In this document: positions 8,350 to 17,278 of the stretch, in pieces | How positions within the stretch are numbered: position 1 is the first letter of the stretch | Layout of the letters: each line of letters starts with the position of its first letter | Assembly (NCBI GenBank): GCA_024405015.1 | Contig: JAKSPE010000009.1 | Coordinates: 20,160 to 84,159 of the forward strand | Direction of reading: 5' to 3' | From: Sphaerochaetaceae bacterium | Lineage (GTDB): Bacteria > Spirochaetota > Spirochaetia > Sphaerochaetales > Sphaerochaetaceae | DNA length: 64,000 nucleotides | Made by a program: the position numbers and the translations under genes | The notes under the pieces: generated by a model | Database searches by the model: none | What the model was told of the DNA's origin: nothing | The model's input: only the letters and a program-made list of their open reading frames with translations

Positions 8350-9741
8350 TTATTTGATGTCATTTCCTGTCAGTTCCTGACGGAATGAAGTTGCTGTCTC
8401 TTTCTTGTCACCTGGCTGGTAAAGGCCTGGAACTGCTGCATACAGTGCGGCACAAACCACGAGGTCCTGCTTCCATGTAATCTCGTTTGGAGCATGAGCC
8501 TGAGACTCTGCACCAGGTCCGAAACCGACACAAGGGATTCCATAGCGACCCTGGATGGAGACGCCGTTTGTGGAGAATGTCCACTTGTCACAAAGAGGTC
8601 TGCCCTCTCTTGTGGACTTGGCCTTGTCGTCTGCCCAGATACGGGATTCGCCCCAAAGAGCCTTGTGTGCATCGACCAGAGCCTTGACGTGTGGTGCGCT
8701 TTCCTTGTTGATCCATGTCGGGAAGAAGCACTCTGTCTCATAGACGTGGCCTGTCCATGCTGGTCTGTCGTACATATACATGCTGACCTTGACGTCCTTT
8801 GAGTACTTTCTGCAAGCTGGAAGGTCCTCAATCTCCTTGAGACAGCTCTTGTAGGTCTCACCGGCTGTCATTCTTCGGTCAATGGAGATGGAGCAGCTGT
8901 CTGCAACTGCACATCTGGAAGGAGATGTATAGAAGATCTGGCTTGTGGTACAGGTTCCGCGACCGAGGAAGCGAGCATCCTCATAGTGCTCTGGGTTCCA
9001 CTTCGGGTCAAGCATCTTCTCAAGACCTGCAATCTCAGCGTCCTTGCTGTTCTCATTGAGGTCTCTGACGTTCTCGATGATCTCTGCCATCTTGTGAATG
9101 GCGTTGTCGCCTCTCTCTGGTGCTGAACCATGGCAGGAAACACCACGGACATCAACACGAATTTCCATTCTTCCACGATGTCCACGATAGACACCACCAT
9201 CGGTTGGCTCTGTGGAGATGACGAACTCGATCTGCTTGGCAGCATCTTCTGGTCCATTGAAGTACTCGTTGACGATGGACTGCCAGCACATGCCGTCACA
9301 GTCCTCTTCCTGGACGGAACCGACGATCATGATCTTGTAACCCTCTGGGATAAGACCGAGGTCCTTCATGATCTTGGCGCCATAGGTAGCAGAAGCCATT
9401 CCGCCTTCCTGGTCAGAACCGCCGCGACCGTAGATCTGCTTGTCATCTTCCCAACCCTTGTATGGGTCAGCTGTCCAGTTATTGATGTTTCCGATTCCGA
9501 CGGTATCGATATGGGAGTCGATTGCAATGATCTTGTCACCTGTGCCGATCCATCCGATGACGTTTCCAAGCTTGTCAATCTCGACCTTGTCGTAGCCAAG
9601 CTTCTCCATCTCCTCTTTGATTCTATAGACGACACCCTTTTCCTCACAGCTCTCTGATGGGATGGCAATCATGTCCCTAAGGAACTTGGTCATGTCAGCA
9701 CCGTAGTTCTGTGCAGCCTTTTTGATAGCAGCAAAATCCAT
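8350..9741 (-). CDS. ygeY: YgeY, selenium-metabolism-linked M20-family hydrolase
   Basis: A 463-residue M20 metallopeptidase-like amidohydrolase. Metal-binding blocks are DSHIDTVG (about residue 77), [13 protein letters not shown] (about 107), [11 protein letters not shown] (about 145) and a C-terminal [10 protein letters not shown]. YgeY is a fixed companion of YgeW, SsnA and XdhD in anaerobes and is thought to hydrolyse an open-ring purine intermediate or acyl-amino-acid. The start at 9741 is chosen for its GGAGG site; the longer frame begins in the promoter region. It has its own upstream region: a terminator-like hairpin behind xdhD and a copy of the GCAACA motif, so ygeY-ygeW seem to form a second transcription unit. 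Confidence 0.93.
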   Translation of the reverse strand: MDFAAIKKAAQNYGADMTKFLRDMIAIPSESCEEKGVVYRIKEEMEKLGYDKVEIDKLGNVIGWIGTGDKIIAIDSHIDTVGIGNINNWTADPYKGWEDDKQIYGRGGSDQEGGMASATYGAKIMKDLGLIPEGYKIMIVGSVQEEDCDGMCWQSIVNEYFNGPEDAAKQIEFVISTEPTDGGVYRGHRGRMEIRVDVRGVSCHGSAPERGDNAIHKMAEIIENVRDLNENSKDAEIAGLEKMLDPKWNPEHYEDARFLGRGTCTTSQIFYTSPSRCAVADSCSISIDRRMTAGETYKSCLKEIEDLPACRKYSKDVKVSMYMYDRPAWTGHVYETECFFPTWINKESAPHVKALVDAHKALWGESRIWADDKAKSTREGRPLCDKWTFSTNGVSIQGRYGIPCVGFGPGAESQAHAPNEITWKQDLVVCAALYAAVPGLYQPGDKKETATSFRQELTGNDIK

Positions 9742-9822
9742 AACATCCTCCGTGTATGATTCGTAGAAAATCAGAAGTGATACGTAAGAGAATCTTCTCT
9801 CACACCAATAGATTAAACCATG

Positions 9823-9840
9823 TTGCAACAAAACGCAACA
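9823..9840 (-). promoter_or_regulatory. GCAACA direct-repeat motif upstream of ygeY
   Basis: On the plus strand the site reads TTGCAACAAAACGCAACA: two GCAACA half-sites spaced 10 bp (one helical turn) apart. It lies about 80 nt before the ygeY start. A near-identical copy (16 of 18 positions) sits just upstream of the ygfK -35 box at 21902-21919. Same orientation relative to the gene in both cases. Confidence 0.55.
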
Positions 9841-9849
9841 AAATAATAT

Positions 9850-9882
9850 AAGAATTCAGCCCTCTGAGCAGAGGGCTGAACA
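9850..9882 (-). terminator. Terminator-like hairpin between xdhD and ygeY
   Basis: AGAGGGCTGAA (9870-9880) and TTCAGCCCTCT (9855-9865) form a perfect 11-bp stem with a 4-nt loop. On the minus strand it lies downstream of xdhD and is followed by the T-rich run TTCTTATATTATTTT. It probably ends or attenuates the long ygfK-to-xdhD transcript. Confidence 0.7.
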
Positions 9883-9916
9883 AGTAGAGAAACAGTTGTT
9901 ATATATTGATTAAGTC

Positions 9917-12796
9917 TCAGATCTTACCGAGAGCCTTCAAAATCTTTTCAGGTGTCATAGGCCAGCTTCTGAGCCATACACCACAGGCATCGTGGATTGC
10001 GATTCCAATGGCAGGTGCAGCTCCGTTGCAGGCAATCTCAGAGATTGACTTTGCACCGAATGGGCCGTAGGCATCATTGACATCAACGAGGACAGCCTTG
10101 AAATCTTCAGGGGCCTCACTGATCATAGGAGCACCGTAGTCGGTCATGTTCGCGGTAAGGCAGTTACCCTTCTCATCCAGCTTCATGTCCTCGTACAACG
10201 AATGTCCAATGGACTTCATCACAGCACCATACATCTGGCAAAGTGCAATCTCAGGGTTGATAGGAGTTCCGGCATCCTGGATGGCGTAGAACTTCTGAAC
10301 CTTGATTTCACCAGTTCTTATATTAACAGCAACTTGGGCAAAATGTCCACCATATGGAACAGAAGATGCTTTTGTTACGTAAGAACCGTGTGCAATCATC
10401 TGTCCGTGCCCCTCTCCGCTGATGGCTGTGTGAGACAATTCATAGTAGGAAAGAGCCTTTTCCGTCTTTTTGGAATACACCTCTCCTGGGGCTCTGACAT
10501 CGAGATCCTCAACGTTTTCACCCATCTGGAAAGCAGCTTCCTTGAGAATCATATCCTTGAGGTTGTTGGTGGCAACCAGGGAGGCGTTTCCACTGAAGAA
10601 GGTTCCGGATGAGGCATAGGCACCGGTATCGAACGCACAGGAATCCGTATCACCGGAGATGACGGTGATCTTATCCATCGGCAGCTTCAACACCTCTGCG
10701 ACGATCTTTGCCGAAATGGTATCAAGTCCTGTTCCGATATCAGCTCCACCGCTGTTGAGGATCACAGTACCGTCAGTTTCCAGCTTGGCAATGGCCTCTG
10801 CGTGGTCAAGACCCGGAAGACCTGAACCCTGCATGATCATGGCAAAGCCCTTACCGATCTTCCAGTCAGGATCCTCGGAGATTTCCTTCTTACCCCAACC
10901 GATCATGTCACAACCGGTCTTGATTGCCTCATGAAGGCCACAGGAACCGACAGGAACGACGGCACCCTCACGACCTTCGCCCAAGCCCTTGAGGATCTCG
11001 AGCATGTAGCCTTCCTCGACATGGTTCTTCAGGACAAGGTCCTTGTAGTCGATGCCAAGCTTGTCGGCAAGTTCTGCCATTGCCATCATGATGCCATAGG
11101 TTCCCTTTGGGGTACCATAGCCCTGGTAAGCACCGGCAGGTGGTGTATTGGTGTAATAGACCTTCAGGTCATAGCGCATGTTGTCGCACTTGAACAGAGG
11201 CAGTGTCTTGGAACAGCTGTTCATCGGAACGGTGAGACAGTGGTTGCCATAAGGACCTGTGTTGGCACAGACCTCCATGAAGATACCGGTGATCTTGCCA
11301 TCCTTGTTTCCGGACATCTTCACATGCACGCGCATCGGATGTCTTGTGGAGTTTGCGATAAACTCCTCTTCACGGGTGTTATGGCACAGAACCGGACGGC
11401 CTGTGACATAGGCAGCATAGCCTGTGAGGTCCTCAATGAGGATATCCTGCTTGGAGCCGTAACCGCCACCGACACGGGTCTTGATGACGTGAATCTTATT
11501 TTCTGGAAGTCCTGTGACCCAACCGACGATTCTTCGCACATGGTATGGAACCTGTGTAGAGGCATGCACCACAAGCCTTCCGCCCTGCATCTGTGCAAAG
11601 CAGATATGGGTCTCAAGCGGTGTATGCTGGATCTGGCTGGTCTGGTAGGTTGCCTCAACGACAGCATCGGAGTTCGCAAATGCCTCATCGACGTTTCCGA
11701 TCTCACCCTTGTTGGAGGCGGCGATGTTTTTGTGGATATCGGCCTTGAGTGGGAACTGGTAAACGACCTTACCCTCTCTTGGGTCTCCAGCAAGCTTGTT
11801 GTACTCCTCCAGATCGGCAGGAGCACCTGCACGGTACTCAACGACGCCGTTATGGACAAGCGGAGCACCTGGAGCCATGGCCTCCTCTACGGTGAACACC
11901 GCAGGAAGCACCTCATAGTCCACCTTGATCAGGGAACAGGCTTCCTTTGCGGCCTCCAAGGTCTCTGCAATGACTGCGGCAACGCGGTCACCGACATGGC
12001 GAACCTTGAGGTTGAACAGTCTTCTGTCATGTGGGGACGGCTCAGGATTTCCCTGACCGGCCTGCATGTAATGGGTATCTGGTGTATTGTAAGCGGTAAG
12101 GATCTCTACGACACCCTCCACCTTTCTTGCCTCAGAATCATCAATGCTGTTGATGTAGGCACTTGCGTGCGGGCTTCTGAGTACAACCATGTAGCAGGTA
12201 TCCGGTGTGGCAAAGTCCTCAACAAAGGCTCGCTCTCCAGCGACAAGCTGTGGGCCGTCAATCTTGGACACCGGCTTTCCGATGACATCCAGATTTGGGC
12301 GGAAGGAAGGAGCGATTGGGCTTTCATAAGAGCCGTTATGCATTCTCTCCAAAGCAAGCTTGACGGCAAGGTAATAGTGCTCGTAGCCGGCATCACGGAT
12401 GAAGATTCCGGAAAGGGCGTCCTTGATATCCTCCTTGGATGGGTTTGGGTTGTTCTCCAAAAGCCATGTCAAAAGAAGGGCTGCAGCTGGTGCGTTGTAG
12501 GCACTCTGTACGATTCCGGCATCGATCATTGCCTGCTGGACAACGGTAAGATGCTGGGAAGATCCAAGACCATCTGGGGTTCGGATCTCACAGCCGTTGA
12601 CCTCTCCGGCAAGAACCAGGTTTGCAAAAACAGGGGTTCCGTCAACCAGGACGGTGTCACTTCCGCAGAAGCCTTCCGAGTCATCGCTGTCACGAACCGC
12701 AAAGTTGCCGTTGAGCAGAAGCATGTCCCTCAGTTTCATGGTAGGATCGATGTCAAAGCTTCTGTGCTTGGAGTTGATGATGCAGTCAATTCTCAT
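9917..12796 (-). CDS. xdhD: XdhD, selenium-dependent molybdenum hydroxylase with decayed 2Fe-2S domain
   Basis: The 959-residue protein matches the XdhD type: a ferredoxin-like domain (about residues 1-155) fused to the large molybdopterin subunit (about 165-959). The latter has TRVGGGYGSKQD near 445 and YGPFGAKSISEIACNGAAPAI near 915, the Glu being the expected catalytic base. It is proposed to hydroxylate hypoxanthine/xanthine-like purines, with a labile selenium ligand. In the N-terminal domain the cluster cysteines are gone: where an active 2Fe-2S domain has QCGFCTPG and CRCTGY this protein has VQSAYNAPA and FIRDAGY. Electron transfer must then rely on separate subunits. It overlaps ygfM by 4 nt. 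Confidence 0.92.
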   Translation of the reverse strand: MRIDCIINSKHRSFDIDPTMKLRDMLLLNGNFAVRDSDDSEGFCGSDTVLVDGTPVFANLVLAGEVNGCEIRTPDGLGSSQHLTVVQQAMIDAGIVQSAYNAPAAALLLTWLLENNPNPSKEDIKDALSGIFIRDAGYEHYYLAVKLALERMHNGSYESPIAPSFRPNLDVIGKPVSKIDGPQLVAGERAFVEDFATPDTCYMVVLRSPHASAYINSIDDSEARKVEGVVEILTAYNTPDTHYMQAGQGNPEPSPHDRRLFNLKVRHVGDRVAAVIAETLEAAKEACSLIKVDYEVLPAVFTVEEAMAPGAPLVHNGVVEYRAGAPADLEEYNKLAGDPREGKVVYQFPLKADIHKNIAASNKGEIGNVDEAFANSDAVVEATYQTSQIQHTPLETHICFAQMQGGRLVVHASTQVPYHVRRIVGWVTGLPENKIHVIKTRVGGGYGSKQDILIEDLTGYAAYVTGRPVLCHNTREEEFIANSTRHPMRVHVKMSGNKDGKITGIFMEVCANTGPYGNHCLTVPMNSCSKTLPLFKCDNMRYDLKVYYTNTPPAGAYQGYGTPKGTYGIMMAMAELADKLGIDYKDLVLKNHVEEGYMLEILKGLGEGREGAVVPVGSCGLHEAIKTGCDMIGWGKKEISEDPDWKIGKGFAMIMQGSGLPGLDHAEAIAKLETDGTVILNSGGADIGTGLDTISAKIVAEVLKLPMDKITVISGDTDSCAFDTGAYASSGTFFSGNASLVATNNLKDMILKEAAFQMGENVEDLDVRAPGEVYSKKTEKALSYYELSHTAISGEGHGQMIAHGSYVTKASSVPYGGHFAQVAVNIRTGEIKVQKFYAIQDAGTPINPEIALCQMYGAVMKSIGHSLYEDMKLDEKGNCLTANMTDYGAPMISEAPEDFKAVLVDVNDAYGPFGAKSISEIACNGAAPAIGIAIHDACGVWLRSWPMTPEKILKALGKI

Positions 12797-13638
12797 CGCT
12801 TGCCTCCTTTGGCCTGTTTTGCGAGGTCTGAAATGATGACGGAAAGAAGATATCTCTTATACTCCGGACTTCCGAAGATGTCATTTTCAAAGACAAGGCT
12901 CTTGTTTGCGCATACTGCGTCAAGAATCTCCTTGTCGTCCATATCACAGGAAGAAAGCTTTTCCGAAAGCTCTGCCATGTAGACCAGTGCAGTGTTCTTG
13001 ATGGCGGCGCCAAGACGGACCTTGCCGTCCTTGCATCCAACAGAGACGGTGAGAGCAGCATGGCTCTGGGCAGTATTGGCAATGCGCTTGGAGCAGACAA
13101 CGCCTGCATCCAGTGGCAGTAAAATGGCGACAATGAGGTTGTCACGATACAGATCACCGCTTTCCAGATAGCGCTTTGCGCACTTGTACACAGTGTTTCC
13201 GTCCCGATCCAGCATCTGCAGTTTTGCACCAGCTGCCAAAAGGGTCGGATAGAGATAGGAGTCGTCTCGTTTCAGGGCGACGTTACCACCAATGGTGGCC
13301 ATGTTTCTCTTGGTTCTGGAGGCCATGAAACGACAGGCCTCCTTCAGATAGGCTGGAACAAGATCACTTTCAACAACATCCTGGAAGGTGCACATGGCAC
13401 CGATTCGGAGGATTTTGCCCTCCTTGGAGCATCCGCTCTGAGAACATGCTGGAGTCTGGTCCTCGATGATGGAGATACCATCCAGATCCTCAATTCGTCC
13501 AATGCTTACCAATGTTGCGGCAGCAACACTGGAGCCAAGTCTGTTGATCTCGGTACCTCCGGCAAGAAATGCGCTGTCGGAATTCTTAAGAGATGCGGCT
13601 TCAGCCATGGTTGTTGCGATGATCAGTTTCTCTGCCAT
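12793..13638 (-). CDS. ygfM: YgfM, FAD-binding subunit of molybdenum hydroxylase
   Basis: A 281-residue member of the CO dehydrogenase/xanthine dehydrogenase FAD-subunit family: FLAGGTEINRL near residue 25 and ATIGGNVALKRDDSYLYPTLLAAGAKL near 115 are the two FAD pyrophosphate loops. It would pass electrons from XdhD to NAD or another acceptor. Its stop overlaps the xdhD start by 4 nt (ATGA), so the two are translationally coupled. It is slightly longer than the E. coli protein; the central part (EDQTPACSQSGCSKEG) holds extra cysteines whose role is unclear. Confidence 0.88.
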   Translation of the reverse strand: MAEKLIIATTMAEAASLKNSDSAFLAGGTEINRLGSSVAAATLVSIGRIEDLDGISIIEDQTPACSQSGCSKEGKILRIGAMCTFQDVVESDLVPAYLKEACRFMASRTKRNMATIGGNVALKRDDSYLYPTLLAAGAKLQMLDRDGNTVYKCAKRYLESGDLYRDNLIVAILLPLDAGVVCSKRIANTAQSHAALTVSVGCKDGKVRLGAAIKNTALVYMAELSEKLSSCDMDDKEILDAVCANKSLVFENDIFGSPEYKRYLLSVIISDLAKQAKGGKR

Positions 13639-13650
13639 ATTGGTCTCCTG

Positions 13651-14568
13651 TCAGCCTCTTGGGATAGGCTGTCCTGTCACATGGTATTCATCATAGGTGT
13701 CAATGACCTTGTCAGCAGGATGCAGTGCAGCCTGTGAAAGGAAACGACGAATCATTCTTCTTGTGGCTTCACGTCTAAACTCAGGCATGGCTCGTGGGGA
13801 GATGACCTGATCAAAACCAGCGATGACAGCTTCAATGACGTCGCTTGAGATCTCCTTTCCGATGAGAAGGCGCTCGACATCGCGGCTGCGGTTGGTCTTG
13901 GAACCGGTAGCGGTGGCAGATACGCGATAGTCGGCAACGGTCTTTCCGTCTTCTTCAAAGCGAATGGCCTGGCTGACGGTGATTTTGCTGATGGCGTTTG
14001 CCTTTCTTGTTCCGACCTTGTGCCAGAAGATGTAGTCAAAGTCGTCCTCGGAATATGGGACGATGATTTCGGTAATCAGCTCGTCGGCTCTGAGGTCGAT
14101 GGTTCTGAACTTGACAATGAAGTCTGAAACCAGAACCTCGCGCACCCCGTTGACGGACTGGAGCTTGACTCTGGCATCCAGAAGATACAGAGGACCCGGA
14201 GTATCACCCTTTGGGGATGCATTTGCGATGTTACCGGCGATGGTGGCACTGTTTCGAAGTCCTATGGCTCCCATTCGGGAAGCTGCCTGGCGAACATGCC
14301 ATGGACACAGTGTGTTACTGGCGATCTCGCTACTGGTGCAGCCTGCACCGATGCAGCACTCACCCTTCTCGTTGAGGTAGATTCTCTTGAGCTCCGGAAG
14401 GTTTCGGATGATCATGACAGGCTTTTCAAACACAGGGGTGAGACCGATGGTTCTCTTATGGGAGACCATGAGGTCACTTCCGCCAGCCATCGGGATGACA
14501 TCGACGCGACTCTTGATTTCAAGGGCCTCTTTGAGGGTCTTTGGCATGTAGCACTTCATCTCTTCCAT
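13651..14568 (-). CDS. xdhB: XdhB-type FAD-binding subunit of xanthine dehydrogenase
   Basis: A 305-residue FAD-subunit paralogue of the neighbouring ygfM product. FAD-binding loops are PMAGGSDLMVSHKR near residue 27 and SATIAGNIANASPKGDT near 107. Together with the XdhC-like Fe-S protein and XdhA-like molybdopterin subunit upstream it forms a three-subunit xanthine dehydrogenase. Its start lies 13 nt inside the xdhC coding end, so expression is coupled. There are thus two separate FAD subunits, one for each molybdenum hydroxylase. Confidence 0.9.
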   Translation of the reverse strand: MEEMKCYMPKTLKEALEIKSRVDVIPMAGGSDLMVSHKRTIGLTPVFEKPVMIIRNLPELKRIYLNEKGECCIGAGCTSSEIASNTLCPWHVRQAASRMGAIGLRNSATIAGNIANASPKGDTPGPLYLLDARVKLQSVNGVREVLVSDFIVKFRTIDLRADELITEIIVPYSEDDFDYIFWHKVGTRKANAISKITVSQAIRFEEDGKTVADYRVSATATGSKTNRSRDVERLLIGKEISSDVIEAVIAGFDQVISPRAMPEFRREATRRMIRRFLSQAALHPADKVIDTYDEYHVTGQPIPRG

Positions 14569-15038
14569 ACGTCACCTCCCCTCTGGGCAGCAAGCTTGAT
14601 GCTTTCCACAACCAGGTCATAACCGGTGCAGCGGCAAATGTTTCCGCTGATGCCAAGGCGAATCTCTTCCTCGGTAGGATTTGGATTGTTGGAAAGCAGA
14701 TAATATGCGGCAATGACCATACCAGGGATGCAGAAACCGCACTGGACGGCACCACCGTCGGCAAATGCCTGAACGATGATCTTGCCACCCTCGGTCTTGG
14801 AGACACCTTCAATGGTCATCACGTCCTGCCCGTCAACAGCGCCGACAGGGATGATGCAGCTTGTGACCATATGGCCATTGAGAAGTATGGAACAGGCACC
14901 ACACTCGCCTTCGCTGCATCCTTCCTTTGTTCCGATGCATCCAAGATCCTCACGAAGGACATCCAAAAGACGTCTGAGTGGGTCTGTTGAGATGCTCACC
15001 ATCTCGCCGTTAAGTCTGAAACTGATGTTTGCTTCCAT
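14556..15038 (-). CDS. xdhC: XdhC-type 2Fe-2S subunit of xanthine dehydrogenase
   Basis: The protein (160 residues) has both [2Fe-2S] clusters intact: GCSEGECGACSILLNG near residues 40-55 for the plant-ferredoxin type and QCGFCIPG near 100 with CRCTGY near 135 for the second. It carries electrons from the molybdenum site to FAD. The start at 15038 overlaps the xdhA stop by 1 nt (TGATG); a longer frame reaching 15212 lies wholly inside xdhA and has no separate signal. The protein may also serve XdhD, whose own Fe-S domain has lost its ligands; this is inference. Confidence 0.92.
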   Translation of the reverse strand: MEANISFRLNGEMVSISTDPLRRLLDVLREDLGCIGTKEGCSEGECGACSILLNGHMVTSCIIPVGAVDGQDVMTIEGVSKTEGGKIIVQAFADGGAVQCGFCIPGMVIAAYYLLSNNPNPTEEEIRLGISGNICRCTGYDLVVESIKLAAQRGGDVWKR

Positions 15039-17200
15039 CACAGAGCCTCCTTCAGGTCCTGTCCCTTGAGCATATAATTCATGACTTCCTCTGTTGGTAG
15101 AGGAATCTTGCTGATTCTCTTTCCGATTGCCTTGGATACGGCATCGATGTATGCGGCACCACTTCCGTTGAATACCAGCTCGCCCATTCCCTTGGCGCCG
15201 AAAGGTCCCCACTCATATGGGTTCTCGACAAAATACACACCCTGCTTCGGGTAATCCATGGAAGTCGGGACAATGTAGTCACTCATGGAAGTCTGCTTGA
15301 AATGGCCATCGACGTTCTGCATGACCTCGGTGGAAGCCCAACCGATACCCTGCAGGATTCCGCCGTTCACCTGGCCATGGACGATTCTCTCATCAATCAG
15401 ATGGCCACAATCGTGGCTGGACCAGATTCCCTTGGTGGTAACTTCTGCGGTACATGGGTCAACCTCGACCTCAACCGCACAGACACCCCATCCATAGCCG
15501 AGGTAGGCATAGCCTTGGAAAGTGCTCTGATCCCATGGATAGCCTTCTGGATGCTCATACTGGGTCTCGACCACAAAATCCTCTTCCTTGTCATAGCGAG
15601 GCTTCATCAAGGTGGCGGCACGCTCGACAAGTTCTCCGACGATCATGGTCGATCTTGATGCGGCGGTAGGTCCTGAGTCAGGAACCCTGGAGGTATCCGG
15701 ATCCAGGAATATGACCTTTTCAATCGGGAGCTCGAGCACATGGGCGGCAATCTTAGGCAAGATGGTGTGGAAACCCTGTCCCATCTCCGTCTGACCACAA
15801 AGGATCTCGACGTGGCCATCCGCGAACTTGTGCAGACGGCACTTGCCCTTGATCAGAGCCTGCTCACCATTTCCGGTGAAAGCTCCGCCATGGTTGTAGA
15901 AGGAGATTCCGATTCCCTTACCGCTTCCCCACTTGTACTCTTTGACCTTTCTCTCGTAGTCCGATGCCTTGAGAACCTGATCAAGCATTTCAGGAATCAT
16001 GACACGCTCTACGATCTTGCCGTTTGTACTTGTGGTATCACCCTGTTTGATGAAATAGCGCTTCTTGTACTCCAGAGGATCCAGGCCCTGCATCTCTGCG
16101 ATATGGCACATGTGGGTCTCAACGGCAAACAGCGTCTGAGGAGCACCAAAGCCGCGGAATGCGCAGCTTGGGAAGGCATTGGTTGCAACACCAAAGCCCT
16201 TGGTGCGAATATTCGGGAAGCTGTAGCAACCTGTCACATGGAAACATCCGCGCTGAAGGACGACAAACGAGGAGGAAAGATATCCACCGACGTTGTAATA
16301 GACCTGGCTATCCATGGCGATGATGTTACCTTCCTTGTCCAAGGCGGTCTTGAACTTGACCTGGGACGGATGGCGTTTGACGGAATTCTCGATATCCTCT
16401 TCACGGTCAAAGATGACCTTGACGCCCTTCTTCATGACATAGGCTGCCACAAGAAGCGGTCCGCACAGGACATCCGGGAAGTGCTCCTTGCCGCCGAATG
16501 CACCACCGGTTGTGGTCTGTCGGACAATGATCTGCTCTGGGCTGATACCCAAAAGAGGAGCGATGGACTTGCGGATATAGAATGGGCACTGGGCCGAGGC
16601 ATAGATGACATAGCCATCGCCTTCCGGCTTGCAGCAGGCACCATTGGTTTCCAGATAGATGTGCTCCTGGTAACCGGTCTCAAAGGTCTCCTCAACGATC
16701 TTATCGGCCTTTTGGAACGCCTCGTCCACATTGCCGACATCCAGCTGCAGGCTGCAGAAGATGTTGTTGTCATTCACAAAGGCGCCACCCTTGCAGGCAA
16801 GACCCTCTTCAATGGAGATGGCTGCCTCCTGCGCCTCATAATCGATGACAATCTGCTCCTTGAGGTTCTCAAGTGTGGTCTTGTCCGGTCCTACGATGAT
16901 TCCGATGGTCTCACCGACATAGCGGACTTCGTTTTCCGCAAAGCACTTCCAGTCGGTTGCTATCATGTGAAGATAGTTATGACCGCCCTCAGGGATATCC
17001 TTGTAGGTGATGAATCGGTATCCCTCAGGAAGCTCTGGAACATGGATGGCCTTGATGATTCCCCTTGGGATGCTTGAACGTACGAGACGTCCCCAAAGGC
17101 AATCCTCAAATGTGTAATCGGAGACGTATTTGACAGTACCCTCACACTTGGCTACTGCATCGACTCGTCTGATTGCTTTTGAAATGTCACCTGTTACCAT
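15038..17200 (-). CDS. xdhA: XdhA-type molybdopterin subunit of xanthine dehydrogenase
   Basis: A 720-residue catalytic subunit. TTGGAFGGKEHFPD near residue 231 and GPFGAKGMGELVFNG near 664 are molybdopterin and active-site blocks; the Glu of GMGE is the conserved base, and CAFRGFGAPQ near 345 supplies the substrate Arg region. It hydroxylates purines such as hypoxanthine or xanthine, or acts in reverse on urate. Start at 17200 has an AGGAG site; a TTG five codons earlier is part of that site. It lies downstream of ssnA with a strong hairpin in the 78-nt gap. Confidence 0.92.
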   Translation of the reverse strand: MVTGDISKAIRRVDAVAKCEGTVKYVSDYTFEDCLWGRLVRSSIPRGIIKAIHVPELPEGYRFITYKDIPEGGHNYLHMIATDWKCFAENEVRYVGETIGIIVGPDKTTLENLKEQIVIDYEAQEAAISIEEGLACKGGAFVNDNNIFCSLQLDVGNVDEAFQKADKIVEETFETGYQEHIYLETNGACCKPEGDGYVIYASAQCPFYIRKSIAPLLGISPEQIIVRQTTTGGAFGGKEHFPDVLCGPLLVAAYVMKKGVKVIFDREEDIENSVKRHPSQVKFKTALDKEGNIIAMDSQVYYNVGGYLSSSFVVLQRGCFHVTGCYSFPNIRTKGFGVATNAFPSCAFRGFGAPQTLFAVETHMCHIAEMQGLDPLEYKKRYFIKQGDTTSTNGKIVERVMIPEMLDQVLKASDYERKVKEYKWGSGKGIGISFYNHGGAFTGNGEQALIKGKCRLHKFADGHVEILCGQTEMGQGFHTILPKIAAHVLELPIEKVIFLDPDTSRVPDSGPTAASRSTMIVGELVERAATLMKPRYDKEEDFVVETQYEHPEGYPWDQSTFQGYAYLGYGWGVCAVEVEVDPCTAEVTTKGIWSSHDCGHLIDERIVHGQVNGGILQGIGWASTEVMQNVDGHFKQTSMSDYIVPTSMDYPKQGVYFVENPYEWGPFGAKGMGELVFNGSGAAYIDAVSKAIGKRISKIPLPTEEVMNYMLKGQDLKEAL

Positions 17201-17240
17201 TATGTTTCTCCTCAAACAATCGCTCTATTTAAATGCGCAA

Positions 17241-17259
17241 GCCGCAGGATTCCTGCGGC
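17241..17259 (-). other. Intercistronic hairpin between ssnA and xdhA
   Basis: GCCGCAGG and CCTGCGGC form a perfect 8-bp GC-rich stem with a 3-nt loop. No T-run follows on the minus strand, so it looks like an mRNA processing or stability element rather than a terminator, and may set different levels of ygfK-ssnA and xdh messages. Confidence 0.55.
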
Positions 17260-17278
17260 TGCTCTACATCATTATCGC

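Noticed and set aside
10931..12982. Plus-strand open frame of 683 codons opposite xdhD and ygfM
   Set aside because: It mirrors the codons of the well-supported minus-strand genes, shows no family motif and has no ribosome site.
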